Source of the DNA: Candidatus Woesearchaeota archaeon
Lineage (GTDB): Archaea; Nanobdellota; Nanobdellia; SCGC-AAA011-G17; JAGVZH01
Direction: 5' to 3'
Assembly (NCBI GenBank): GCA_018302745.1
Contig: JAGVZH010000010.1
Span: 1 to 32,015 of the forward strand
Length of the DNA stretch: 32,015 nucleotides
A program made the position numbers and the translations under genes. The stretch's first letter is position 1. Each line of letters begins with the position of its first letter. Below, one piece after another: positions 16,988 through 26,126 of the stretch. The notes beneath the pieces are model-generated. The model did not search any database. It saw only the letters and a program-made list of their open reading frames with translations, and was not told where the DNA came from.

Positions 16988-17695
16988 ATGGGTAAAAAGA
17001 TAACTTTAACTTTTATATTACTGGCTTTTGTCTTTATGTGGTATCTTTCTAATTATAATTTCATAACTGGATTGGCAGTAGAGGACATTTTTGAAGAATT
17101 AGAAAAAGATGATCTTGGAGATTTTGAGCTTAATGGAGAGGTTGTAGTAGAGGACCAAAATACAGAAAATCAGCAAGAGGAGCAGACTGGAGATAAAACT
17201 TTGGCAGAAAAAAGCACTGTTCAGCCCACCCAGCAAATACCAAGTGATGTTATTGCTCATGAAAGCGGAGGATTTTGCGGTGATTCAATAAGGCAGCTTG
17301 GAGAAGACTGCAGCAATTGCCCTGCTGATATTAAATGCAGCAAGAATGCTTATTGTGATATTGGAGTCTGCATACCTAAAAAAAGCTCTTTTAATTTGCT
17401 TCTGATAATATTAATTGCAGTATTTTCTTTAGGCATAATATTTTCTGGTTTTATAATAGTAAAGAAAAAATTTGAAAAAAAACCTGCGAAAGAGCAAAAA
17501 GTTATTGCAGAAGAGCCAAGAAAAGAGCAAAGAAAGGAGATTGTTACAAATTATGATGAGTTGGAAAAATACATAGAAAATGCTCTGAAATCTGGATACG
17601 AAAAAACAGAAGTAAGAAATCTGCTGATTCAATCAGGCTGGAAACAAGATGATGTGGATTTTGTTTTAAGGAAATTTAATCAAAAACAATTCTAG
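16988..17695 (+). CDS. Membrane protein with Cys-rich ectodomain, second TM helix and small cytoplasmic helical domain
   Basis: N-terminal hydrophobic helix; CGDSIRQLGEDCSNCPADIKCSKNAYCDIGVC; internal TM; C-terminal YDELEKYIENALKSGYEKTEVRNLLIQSGWKQDDVDFVLRKF. Confidence 0.7.
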   Translation: MGKKITLTFILLAFVFMWYLSNYNFITGLAVEDIFEELEKDDLGDFELNGEVVVEDQNTENQQEEQTGDKTLAEKSTVQPTQQIPSDVIAHESGGFCGDSIRQLGEDCSNCPADIKCSKNAYCDIGVCIPKKSSFNLLLIILIAVFSLGIIFSGFIIVKKKFEKKPAKEQKVIAEEPRKEQRKEIVTNYDELEKYIENALKSGYEKTEVRNLLIQSGWKQDDVDFVLRKFNQKQF

Positions 17696-18302
17696 CATCT
17701 GCAATTAAAACATCATTATTAGTCAATATTAGAGGATTAATGTCTAATTCGCTTATTTTTGGGTATTTTTTAGGCAATTGAGATGCTTTTACAATAATTT
17801 TCTTTAACAGATTGAAATTAACTGGCTTTTCCCCCCTAACTCCTTTTAAAATAGGATAGACTTTTAACTCTTTCAGCATTTCATCAGCATTTCTTTTTTC
17901 TATAGGGCATATTCTTAAAGAAGTATCTTTTAATATTTCTGTATAAACATCGCCTGAGCCTACTAATACCACATGGCCAAAAACAGCGTCTTTTTTAATG
18001 CCCAGTATCAGAAACCTGCCTTTTTTATAATCCTGAATCATCGCTTCTTCAAAGCCCCTTATTTTTTTTATTTTACTGAAAGCTTTTTCCAGCTCTTTGT
18101 CGTTTCTTATATCAAGAATAACTCCGCCAGTTTCTGATTTATGGATAATTTTCCTGCCTTGTATCTTGAGGGCAATAGGATATCTTATTTTATTTGCTAT
18201 TTTAAACGCATCATCTAAATTTTTTGCAATACCTCTGTTGGATACTGGAAATTTTTGCTTTTCCAGAAAATCCTCAGCCTCTTTTTCCCTTAGTATTTTC
18301 AT
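17676..18302 (-). CDS. ATP-grasp protein similar to ADP-forming acetyl-CoA synthetase beta subunit
   Basis: REKEAEDFLEKQKFPV...YPIALKIQGRKIIHKSETGGVILDI...SELDINPLILTNNDVLIADARIVFD. Confidence 0.85.
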   Translation of the reverse strand: MKILREKEAEDFLEKQKFPVSNRGIAKNLDDAFKIANKIRYPIALKIQGRKIIHKSETGGVILDIRNDKELEKAFSKIKKIRGFEEAMIQDYKKGRFLILGIKKDAVFGHVVLVGSGDVYTEILKDTSLRICPIEKRNADEMLKELKVYPILKGVRGEKPVNFNLLKKIIVKASQLPKKYPKISELDINPLILTNNDVLIADARIVFD

Positions 18303-18352
18303 CCCTTCTTATAGGGGAAAGCCTTTTAAATACTTTTTTATTAAAAACAAAT

Positions 18353-19396
18353 ATGATAGATAAAAAACAGCTGGATGAAATTAAGGGCTATTTGGACAAA
18401 GCAGAGAACCCTTTGATTTTCTTTGATGCAGATCCTGATGGACTAAGCTCCTTCTTATTATTAAAAAAATACATGGGAAAAGGCAAAGGAGTTATTTTTG
18501 AAAGGGGGGAAAATCTTGGAGAAAAGTATATAAGAAAAGTTGATGAAAATAAGCCAGACATTGTTTTCGTTCTGGATATTTTTGATGTTTCTCAGGAATT
18601 TATAGATAAAGTTAATGTTCCTATAGTATGGATAGACCACCACCCTCCTATGGAAAGAAAAGGAGTTAAATATTTTAATCCTAAAATAAAAGATAAAGAT
18701 GATAACAGGCCTACAACCTACTGGTGTTATAAAATTACTAAAGGAAGTTTATGGATTGCAACTGTAGGAACAATAGCAGACTGGTACATTCCGGAATTTG
18801 CAAGAGAATTCGCAAAAAAATATCCTGATTTATTTGATAAAAAAATTAAAGATCCTGGAGAAGCTAATTTCAAACAGCCTATTGGAGAATTAATCAAAAT
18901 ATTTCACTTTATTTTAAAAGGAACTGTATCTGATGCTATGAGAAACGCGAATATACTTGGCAATATAGAAAGCCCTTATGAAATCTTAAAGGATGAAACT
19001 TCTAAAGGAAAATTTATCCATAAATATGCCATGCAAAAAACAAGGCTTTTTGACAAAATGCTGGAGGATGCATTAAAAGTAAAATCAGAGGGAAAACTAC
19101 ACCTTTATGTTTATTCAGCTGGAGATGTAAGCTTCACATCCTACCTTTCTAACAATGTGCAGTTTATGAAGAAAGATAAATTAGTCATAATGGCGAGAGA
19201 GCACAATGGTAATATGAAAATGAGCTTAAGAAGCCATGATCCAAAAATAAAAGTCAAGGATATATTAGAAAGAGTTCTTAAGAAAGTTCCCGGACATGGA
19301 GGGGGTCATTTGTATGCATGTGGTGCAGGAGTAAAGAAAGAGGACTTTGATAATTTTATTCAAGAGATAAAAAAAGAGTTAGATAAACTTAAATAA
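18353..19396 (+). CDS. DHH family phosphoesterase (DHH and DHHA1 domains)
   Basis: FFDADPDGLSS, VFVLDIFD, WIDHHPP, C-terminal PGHGGGHLYACGAGV. Start at ATG 18353 rather than 18224. Confidence 0.88.
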   Translation: MIDKKQLDEIKGYLDKAENPLIFFDADPDGLSSFLLLKKYMGKGKGVIFERGENLGEKYIRKVDENKPDIVFVLDIFDVSQEFIDKVNVPIVWIDHHPPMERKGVKYFNPKIKDKDDNRPTTYWCYKITKGSLWIATVGTIADWYIPEFAREFAKKYPDLFDKKIKDPGEANFKQPIGELIKIFHFILKGTVSDAMRNANILGNIESPYEILKDETSKGKFIHKYAMQKTRLFDKMLEDALKVKSEGKLHLYVYSAGDVSFTSYLSNNVQFMKKDKLVIMAREHNGNMKMSLRSHDPKIKVKDILERVLKKVPGHGGGHLYACGAGVKKEDFDNFIQEIKKELDKLK

Positions 19397-19418
19397 TGAT
19401 GCACTTTAATTATTTTTA

Positions 19419-21371
19419 ATGAAAAGACTGTTATCTATATTAATTTTTGTCTTGTTAATCGGAAGCGTGAATGCACAGCAGGAAGCTGTAGAGAATTTTC
19501 TTAATCAAGGAAATGTGGATGTTCTGGTTAAAACTACTTCGACAATTGATGTTTTATCAGATGGAAGCAGTCCTCTGCTGGATGAAATGACTACAAGATT
19601 AATATTTAAACCGTTTGACAGCGAACAGCAGAGCATTTCAGATTTAAATTTAATTCATAATGAAGGGGCATCAACTGCTGAAAAAGATGAAGAGATTGTT
19701 TATGTATGGAAAGACAAAAATACTGGAAGGCTTGAATTCGGATATAATGCCAAAGTAAGAGTGAATAATCAATTTCCAATAATTACAAATAAAATAAAGT
19801 TCCCTATTCAGGATTTAGATTCTAATTTAATCCAATATGTTAAGCCTGGAGAAAAGATAGTTATTACAAATGAAATAAGCAAAAAAGCTTCAGAGATTGC
19901 TTCTGGGGATGATGATCTATTTAGTGTTGTTTACAAACTTGCAAAATGGAATAATGAGAACATAGAATATGACCTAAATTCTTTGACAGAAAAGTCTGTA
20001 CAGGATTCACAATGGGTTTTGGACAATAGACAGGGTGTTTGTGATGAGATGACTAACTTATTTATTTCTATGGCAAGGAGCTTGGGAATACCAGCAAGAT
20101 TCATCTCTGGAATGGTATATACAAACACATTATTTGACTGGGGGCCTCACGGTTGGGCAGAAGTCTACTTTCCAGGCATAGGATGGGTTCCTTATGATCC
20201 TACATTCGGCCAGTATGGATATATTGATCCAGGCCATATTAAAATGAAAAATTCTTTTGATTCCAGCGAACCAGCTATAAAATACACATGGAGATCAAGA
20301 GATATTGATGTTGAGACAGGAGAGCTTGATATAAAAGTTAATTTATTAAGCAAAGGAGGAACTTTTACATCTCCAATAGAGATAGAAGCTCAGCTTTTAA
20401 AAGATGAAGTTAAATTTAACAGCTATGTTCCTTTAAGAGCGACTGTAAAGAACAACAATAATTTTTATGTAGCTTCAACAATCTATGTTTCTAAAGCTCC
20501 TGGATTAAAAGGCGACAGTTCAATATCAGTTTCTTTAAAACCAAAAAGCCAGAAAGATGTTTATTTTATAATAGAAATCCCTGAAGGAGAAAAAGAATTT
20601 GTTTATACCTCTACAATAGAAGTAAAAGACTCTTTTGGCAGGTTAGACCAGGATATTCTGAAATATTCAGCAAACTTTGAGCCTTATACTCTGGAGCAGG
20701 CAGAAAGCAGAGTAGAAAGATTAGAGGAAAATGGGAAAGACACATCATTGCTCTTATTGGAATGTATAAGTGATAAAGATGAATATTATGAATATGAGCA
20801 GGGGGAATTTACATGCAAAGTTGAAAATGATGGAAGCAGAAAAATAAGCAATCTGCAGGTCTGCCTTGAGAAAGACTGCAGGTATTTAGACTTAGGAGTC
20901 AGCCAAGAAAAAGAGTTAAAGTTTTTAAAAGATGGAATAGCAGAAGACATATTCGTAGTGGCCAAAAGCTCCGATTTTGTAAAATATAGTTATCCTGATT
21001 TTAAGTTTTTGAAAATACCTAATATTGAAATAAAAGACATTGAAATTTCCAAGCCATTGAAATATGATGAAATCGGCAATCTAAGCTTCTTTATCCAGCC
21101 AGATACAATAGTATATAATGCTGTGATAAATGTTGGAAATAACATCGGAGAATTAGAAATAAAGGAATTTGACACAGGACAGACCATAATTTTGCCGTTC
21201 TATGCCTTTAATTTAAAAGTTGGAAGCAATGATGTTGATATAAAAATAACTTATGAAGATAAGAATGGCAATAAGTATGAAACTATAGCAACCGTTAATA
21301 TTAATATAGAAGATGTTAATTTATTTAAAAAAATTGCATTGTTATTCAGGAGATTAGTTAATAGGATTTAG
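19419..21371 (+). CDS. Secreted/membrane transglutaminase-like domain protein
   Basis: Signal peptide; RQGVCDEMTNLFISMARSLGIPARFISG...GPHGWAEVYFPGIGWVPYDPTFGQ (Cys-His-Asp triad); Ig-like C-terminal regions. Confidence 0.9.
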   Translation: MKRLLSILIFVLLIGSVNAQQEAVENFLNQGNVDVLVKTTSTIDVLSDGSSPLLDEMTTRLIFKPFDSEQQSISDLNLIHNEGASTAEKDEEIVYVWKDKNTGRLEFGYNAKVRVNNQFPIITNKIKFPIQDLDSNLIQYVKPGEKIVITNEISKKASEIASGDDDLFSVVYKLAKWNNENIEYDLNSLTEKSVQDSQWVLDNRQGVCDEMTNLFISMARSLGIPARFISGMVYTNTLFDWGPHGWAEVYFPGIGWVPYDPTFGQYGYIDPGHIKMKNSFDSSEPAIKYTWRSRDIDVETGELDIKVNLLSKGGTFTSPIEIEAQLLKDEVKFNSYVPLRATVKNNNNFYVASTIYVSKAPGLKGDSSISVSLKPKSQKDVYFIIEIPEGEKEFVYTSTIEVKDSFGRLDQDILKYSANFEPYTLEQAESRVERLEENGKDTSLLLLECISDKDEYYEYEQGEFTCKVENDGSRKISNLQVCLEKDCRYLDLGVSQEKELKFLKDGIAEDIFVVAKSSDFVKYSYPDFKFLKIPNIEIKDIEISKPLKYDEIGNLSFFIQPDTIVYNAVINVGNNIGELEIKEFDTGQTIILPFYAFNLKVGSNDVDIKITYEDKNGNKYETIATVNINIEDVNLFKKIALLFRRLVNRI

Positions 21372-22803
21372 CGAAGTATGCTATAACTTTAGCTTTTTTT
21401 CCGCAATGAGCGCAATTTTTCTCCAATCCTTCCTGATTAAAAGGAATGTTTAATGCTTTAGCACCTTCTAATTTAGACTTTATTTCATCTTCACATTCTG
21501 TCACATTGCAGAAATTAGCCTTTACTATTTTTTTATTTTTAACAGCATCTTCAAATTCTTTCCAGTTTTTAACTTCTGCAATATTGTCATTAAGAAGCTT
21601 TTTTGCCTTCATAAACAAAGATTTTTGGATTGTTTCCAATAAAGCTTCAACCTCATCTTTTAAGTGAGATATTTTTATCTCTTTTTTTGTATTTAAGTCT
21701 CTTCTGACTAGTACAACCTGATCTTTTTTTATGTCTTTTGGACCAATTTCTAATCTTATTGGAATTCCTTTTAACTCCCATTCATTAAACTTCCATCCAG
21801 GGGAATAATTTTCCCTGTCATCCAAGTAAATTCTGAATTTTTTTTCTAATCCCTCTTTTATTTCTGAAGCTTTTTTTAATACATTTTCCTTGTCATCTTT
21901 TGTCAATATTGGAACTATCACAACTTGTGTAGGAGCTATTTTTGGAGGTATTATTAATCCCCTGTCATCTCCATGAACCATTATCATAACACCGAGCATT
22001 CTTGTTGTTATTGCCCACGTATTTTGGTAAACATACTGCTCTTTTTCATTTTTATCTAAAAATTTAATGTCAAATGCCTTTGCAAATTTTTGACCGTCAA
22101 AATGAGCGTCAGGTCCTTGGGCAGCTTTTCCGCTTGGCAGATAGAATTCCAAAGTCTGTGTATATTCTGCACCTGCAAACTTTTCTTTTTCAGTTTTTTG
22201 GCCTGCCAATGAAGGTAATGCCAAGTAATCGTTGCAGATTAACTGCCACAATTCCATAATATCTTTCATCTCTTTTTCAGCTTCTTCTTTGGCTGCAAAA
22301 ACAGTATGCCCCTCTACCCATAAAAATTCCCTTGTTCTTAAGAAAGGCACTGCATGCTTAAATTCCCATCTTACTACATTATTCCACTGGCATAATTTTA
22401 AAGGCAAATCTCTCCAGCTTCTTATCCATTTTGAGTAGGAATCATACATTATTGTTTCTGATGTAGGCCTTATTGCCAACTTTTCATTTAGTTTTTTACC
22501 CCCTCCTTCAGTTACCCATGCTACCTCTGGAGAAAATCCTTCTACATGCTCTTTTTCTTTTGTCAATAGACTTTCTGGAATCAATAGGGGAAAGTAAGAA
22601 TTTTTTATCCCCATTAATTTTAATCTTTTATCTGTTTCATCTTTAATTCTTTCCCATATTTCATAAGAATTAGGCTTGAATACAATACATCCTGATACCA
22701 TGGTATAGTCCGCCATGTCAGCTTTTTGAATTACCTGAGTATACCATTCAGATATATCTTCATCCTTTTTTACAGTTAACCCTTGAGATTCTTTTTTTGC
22801 CAT
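21358..22803 (-). CDS. proS: Prolyl-tRNA synthetase (archaeal/eukaryotic type)
   Basis: GCIVFKPNSYEIWERI, IRPTSETIMYDSYSKWIRSWRDLPLKLCQWNNVVRWEFKHAVPFLRTREFLWVEGHT, C-terminal Cys motif. Confidence 0.96.
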   Translation of the reverse strand: MAKKESQGLTVKKDEDISEWYTQVIQKADMADYTMVSGCIVFKPNSYEIWERIKDETDKRLKLMGIKNSYFPLLIPESLLTKEKEHVEGFSPEVAWVTEGGGKKLNEKLAIRPTSETIMYDSYSKWIRSWRDLPLKLCQWNNVVRWEFKHAVPFLRTREFLWVEGHTVFAAKEEAEKEMKDIMELWQLICNDYLALPSLAGQKTEKEKFAGAEYTQTLEFYLPSGKAAQGPDAHFDGQKFAKAFDIKFLDKNEKEQYVYQNTWAITTRMLGVMIMVHGDDRGLIIPPKIAPTQVVIVPILTKDDKENVLKKASEIKEGLEKKFRIYLDDRENYSPGWKFNEWELKGIPIRLEIGPKDIKKDQVVLVRRDLNTKKEIKISHLKDEVEALLETIQKSLFMKAKKLLNDNIAEVKNWKEFEDAVKNKKIVKANFCNVTECEDEIKSKLEGAKALNIPFNQEGLEKNCAHCGKKAKVIAYFAKSY

Positions 22804-22814
22804 TTTGAAAAAAA

Positions 22815-22902
22815 CGGGCCTAGCAGGATTTGAACCTGCATCATTCGGTTTCCTCTAAATAACCGAAGCCGAAGACTCTTATCCGGGTTAAGCTATAGGC
22901 CC
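22815..22902 (-). tRNA. tRNA-Arg(TCG) with about 13-nt intron (22850-22862)
   Basis: Reverse complement GGGCCTATAGCTTAACCCGGATAAGAGTCTTCGGCTTCGG[TTATTTAGAGGAA]ACCGAATGATGCAGGTTCAAATCCTGCTAGGCCCG. Anticodon stem TTCGG/CCGAA after intron removal; mature length 75 nt. Confidence 0.9.
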
Positions 22903-22951
22903 TTTATATAAATAATGATTTACAAGCCCTTTTAATATTTTTGTTTAGAAA

Positions 22952-23026
22952 CGGACCTACAGGGATTTGAACCCTGATTTCAACCTCCGCAAGGTCGCGT
23001 TCTAATCCAGGTTATACTATAGGTCC
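22952..23026 (-). tRNA. tRNA-Arg(GCG)
   Basis: Reverse complement GGACCTATAGTATAACCTGGATTAGAACGCGACCTTGCGGAGGTTGAAATCAGGGTTCAAATCCCTGTAGGTCCG. Anticodon stem CGACC/GGTTG, loop TTGCGGA. No intron. Confidence 0.92.
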
Positions 23027-23114
23027 TTAATATTGAGTAGCAGATTAGAATGGGGTGGAGTATATAAATTTAATTCGATTCATGAAAGAGCATAATAAAG
23101 AGAAAAGTTTATAT

Positions 23115-23148
23115 ATAACTTTATAGGTTATATAACTTGGGATGTTAT
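23115..23148 (+). promoter_or_regulatory. Two abutting 17-bp inverted repeats ATAAC-N7-GTTAT, candidate operator
   Basis: 23115-23131 ATAACTTTATAGGTTAT and 23132-23148 ATAACTTGGGATGTTAT, directly downstream of TATA-like gtttatata. Confidence 0.7.
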
Positions 23149-23184
23149 ATGTTAAAAAGGCAGGTGAATTAAGCACGATTGGAT

Positions 23185-23490
23185 ATGGTGAAAATAATAC
23201 TAAACAGAGATTACTTATTAACAGAAACAGAAAGGCTTGCTATAAAGGTAATCAAGGCGGAGAGGAAAGAATATCCATTTGGATACAAGATAAAATGCCA
23301 GTATATGGTGTTTAAAAGAGGAAACTGGATTCCAGTTGTAAGAGCAGATAATACAAAGCATAAATTTAAGATATCGAAAATGCACATCCATAGAATAGAC
23401 AAAAAAGAGGTTAAAGAAATTAACTTGAGATTAAAAGATATTGAAGATTATGTAATAAAATTGGGCAGAATGCTTAAAAATAAGCTCTAA
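23185..23490 (+). CDS. TumE-like (DUF6516) putative toxin
   Basis: YKIKCQYMVFKRGNWIPVVRADNTKHKFKISKMHIHRIDKKEV resembles the DUF6516/TumE core (RxDNxxH...HxH). Followed by an HTH gene. Confidence 0.6.
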   Translation: MVKIILNRDYLLTETERLAIKVIKAERKEYPFGYKIKCQYMVFKRGNWIPVVRADNTKHKFKISKMHIHRIDKKEVKEINLRLKDIEDYVIKLGRMLKNKL

Positions 23491-23511
23491 AAATTAAGGA
23501 GGATGTAAAAA

Positions 23512-23874
23512 ATGTTAAAAGCTGGAAGTGTTAGAATAAGGATTATTACTAACATAAAAAAGGAAAAAAAGGAAAGAACAAAGTTCTGGGATGCTGTAGA
23601 AAAAGGGGAAAAAATCAAATCAAGGCATCCTGAATTAGTCTTAACCCCAAAAACATTCAGCAAAGTTTTCAGCCCTGAAAGAATAAGACTGATATTCACA
23701 ATAAGAAATGAAAAAATACATTCTATATCTGGACTGGCAAAAGAATTGGAAAGACCTTTTGAGTCCGTTGACAGGGATATTAAGTATTTAGAGGGATTAG
23801 GTTTAATTAAATTAAGGAAGAAAGAAAAAGCTAAAATCCCAATAGTTGAAAGAAGATTTAATTTTATCCTTTGA
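23512..23874 (+). CDS. Winged-helix DNA-binding protein (HVO_A0114-like), putative antitoxin/autorepressor
   Basis: FSPERIRLIFTIRNEKIHSISGLAKELERPFESVDRDIKYLEGLGLIKL is a clear wHTH. RBS ggagg upstream. Confidence 0.75.
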   Translation: MLKAGSVRIRIITNIKKEKKERTKFWDAVEKGEKIKSRHPELVLTPKTFSKVFSPERIRLIFTIRNEKIHSISGLAKELERPFESVDRDIKYLEGLGLIKLRKKEKAKIPIVERRFNFIL

Positions 23875-23941
23875 TTATTTCTTTACTAAATAAAGAATTA
23901 TTGGAACAGGTTTTTTTTGCCATATCTTACTATTTTATAAT

Positions 23942-25045
23942 TCATTTTACTAATGTTTTTAAAGTTTCAATTAGAACATCAACATCACTTTCTTTATTTA
24001 ATTTTCCCAATGAAAACCTTATAGAATTTTTAGCTGCCTTTTCCCCCTTAATTGCCTTAATAACATGAGAAGGCTCTGATTTAGCAGAAGAGCACGCTGA
24101 ACCAATAGAAGCATAAATTTCATTATCATTTAATTTCAATAATAAAGAATCAGCCTCTATATCTTTAAAATAAATGTTTACATTGTTTGCTAATCTTTTT
24201 TCATTATGACCATTTAGTTCAGTATTTGGAATCTCTTTTAGTATTCTTTGGATTATTTTATTTCTTAATTCAGTTAATCTTTTATTTTCTTTGTCCTTTT
24301 CTTTTTGTATTAATTCCAGAGCAGATGCAAAACCAACTATAGCAGGAATATTATGTGTTCCAGACCTTAAATTATTTTCCTGGCCACCGCCTTGCATCAC
24401 TGATTTCATCTTAATGCTATTTTTTTTATAAAGCAAAGCAGCGCCTTTTGGTCCATACAATTTAGTTGAATTAATAGTAAGCAAATCAACACCTAAGTCT
24501 TTAACATCCAGATTTAATAAAGAAGCTTGGCAGGCATCTGTATGAAAAAGAACATTGTGCTTATGTGCAATTTTAGCTATTGCTTTTACATCCTGTATAG
24601 TTCCAATTTCATTGTTTGCATACATAATTGAAATTAAGAAAGTGTCTTTTATTATTGAATTTTCTAACTTACTTAGATTGATTATTCCATCTTTATCAAC
24701 ATCCAAATAAGTTACTTTAAAACCATGGGTTTCTAGGAATTTGCATGTTTCTAATACAGCAGGATGCTCTGTTTTCTGGGTTATGATGTGTTTTTTGTCT
24801 TTATACAGCCCCTTTAAAGCTAAGTTAATAGACTCTGTTCCTGTAGAAGTAAAAATAATTTCTGATGAAGAGCAGTTTAAAACTTTTGCAGTTTTTTCCC
24901 TTGCATTATCTAAGGCTTCTTTAGCTTCTTTTCCAGGATTGTTTAAGCTTGAAGGATTGCCAAATCTTTCTGAGAAATAAGGCAGCATTGTTTTTAGAAC
25001 TTCTTTTCTTACTGGAGTACAGGATGAATGGTCTAAGTATATCAT
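23942..25045 (-). CDS. Cysteine desulfurase, NifS/IscS-type
   Basis: MIYLDHSSCTPVRKEVL, ETGTESINLAL-type PLP motif, HTDACQ, NSTKLYGPKG (PLP Lys), IGSACSSAK active-site Cys loop. Confidence 0.93.
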   Translation of the reverse strand: MIYLDHSSCTPVRKEVLKTMLPYFSERFGNPSSLNNPGKEAKEALDNAREKTAKVLNCSSSEIIFTSTGTESINLALKGLYKDKKHIITQKTEHPAVLETCKFLETHGFKVTYLDVDKDGIINLSKLENSIIKDTFLISIMYANNEIGTIQDVKAIAKIAHKHNVLFHTDACQASLLNLDVKDLGVDLLTINSTKLYGPKGAALLYKKNSIKMKSVMQGGGQENNLRSGTHNIPAIVGFASALELIQKEKDKENKRLTELRNKIIQRILKEIPNTELNGHNEKRLANNVNIYFKDIEADSLLLKLNDNEIYASIGSACSSAKSEPSHVIKAIKGEKAAKNSIRFSLGKLNKESDVDVLIETLKTLVK

Positions 25046-25767
25046 ATTAATTTATAGCCTTCTTTCTCTAATTGATCTACCAGTTCTTTTCCACCAGTTT
25101 TTTTAATTTCTCCATTAATTAAAACATTTACTTTGTCTGTGTGGACATAATTTAATATTCTCTGGTAATGGGTAATTATTAAAATTCCTGTTCCATTTTC
25201 TCTAGCTTTATTAATACCTTTAGCTATAATTTTCAATGCATCTATATCTGTCCCTGAATCTGCCTCATCTAAAATGGCTATTTTTGGCTTTAGCATTAGT
25301 AGCTGCAAAATTTCCATTTTTTTCTTTTCTCCACCTGAAAAACCCTCATTTAAGTATCTTTTCGCAAAACTTTCATCTATTCCCAAAAAATCCATATTCT
25401 CCTTTAATATTTTTTTAAAATCAATTACTGAAAGTTTGTTTTCTCTTCTTGAATTTACTGCAGATCTAATAAAGCTTGAAATTGTCACGCCTGAAATCTC
25501 TGGAGGATGCTGGAATGACAAAAATAAACCTTCTTTTGCCCTTTTGTCTGTTGTTAAATTTGTAATGTCTTTATCATCTAAAATTATTTTGCCTTTTTTT
25601 AATTCATAATTTTTGTTTCCCATCAAGACATTGCTTAAAGTTGTCTTTCCGGAGCCATTTGGACCCATTAAAGCTACAACTTCTCCCTGATTAACTTCTA
25701 AGTTAATGTTTTTTATAATTTCCTTTCCTTCTACTTCTGCTGTTATATTTTCTACTTTAAGCTTCAT
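25042..25767 (-). CDS. sufC: Fe-S cluster assembly ATPase SufC
   Basis: GPNGSGKTTLSNVLMG (Walker A), SFQHPPEISGV, FSGGEKKKMEILQLL, AILDEADSGTDIDAL. Confidence 0.95.
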   Translation of the reverse strand: MKLKVENITAEVEGKEIIKNINLEVNQGEVVALMGPNGSGKTTLSNVLMGNKNYELKKGKIILDDKDITNLTTDKRAKEGLFLSFQHPPEISGVTISSFIRSAVNSRRENKLSVIDFKKILKENMDFLGIDESFAKRYLNEGFSGGEKKKMEILQLLMLKPKIAILDEADSGTDIDALKIIAKGINKARENGTGILIITHYQRILNYVHTDKVNVLINGEIKKTGGKELVDQLEKEGYKLI

Positions 25768-26125
25768 TTTTATTCAGCCCTTTCTTAATTGCAACCAATG
25801 AAAGCATTGCGCATTTTACTCTCATTGGAGTTAATTTTATTCCTATCATATCTAAAATATCATTTCTTTCAAGATTCTTAATATCCTCGATGTTCTTGCC
25901 CTTGATAGCCTCTGATAATATCGATGCAGTTGCTATTGAAATTGCACAGCCTTCTGACTCATATCTAATATCTTTTAATTTTCCACCCTCTACTTTTAGA
26001 TAAATATGGACTTTATCTCCGCATAATGGGTTTTGGTCAGAGTATTCAATGTTGTAACTATCCAATTTGCCAAAATTTCTTGGCTCTTTATAGTTATCCA
26101 TTATATTTTCTCTGTAAATTGACAT
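25757..26125 (-). CDS. sufU: Fe-S cluster scaffold/sulfur-transfer protein, SufU/IscU-like
   Basis: Three conserved Cys: NPLCGD, SEGCAIS, VKCAMLSL; EPRNFGKL N-terminus. Confidence 0.9.
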   Translation of the reverse strand: MSIYRENIMDNYKEPRNFGKLDSYNIEYSDQNPLCGDKVHIYLKVEGGKLKDIRYESEGCAISIATASILSEAIKGKNIEDIKNLERNDILDMIGIKLTPMRVKCAMLSLVAIKKGLNKNEA

Positions 26126-26126
26126 T

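Noticed and set aside
18224-18352. 5' extension of the DHH ORF (MQYLCWILEIFAFPENPQ...)
   Set aside because: Antisense to the start of the ATP-grasp gene; ATG at 18353 behind a TATA-like element gives the expected DHH N-terminus.
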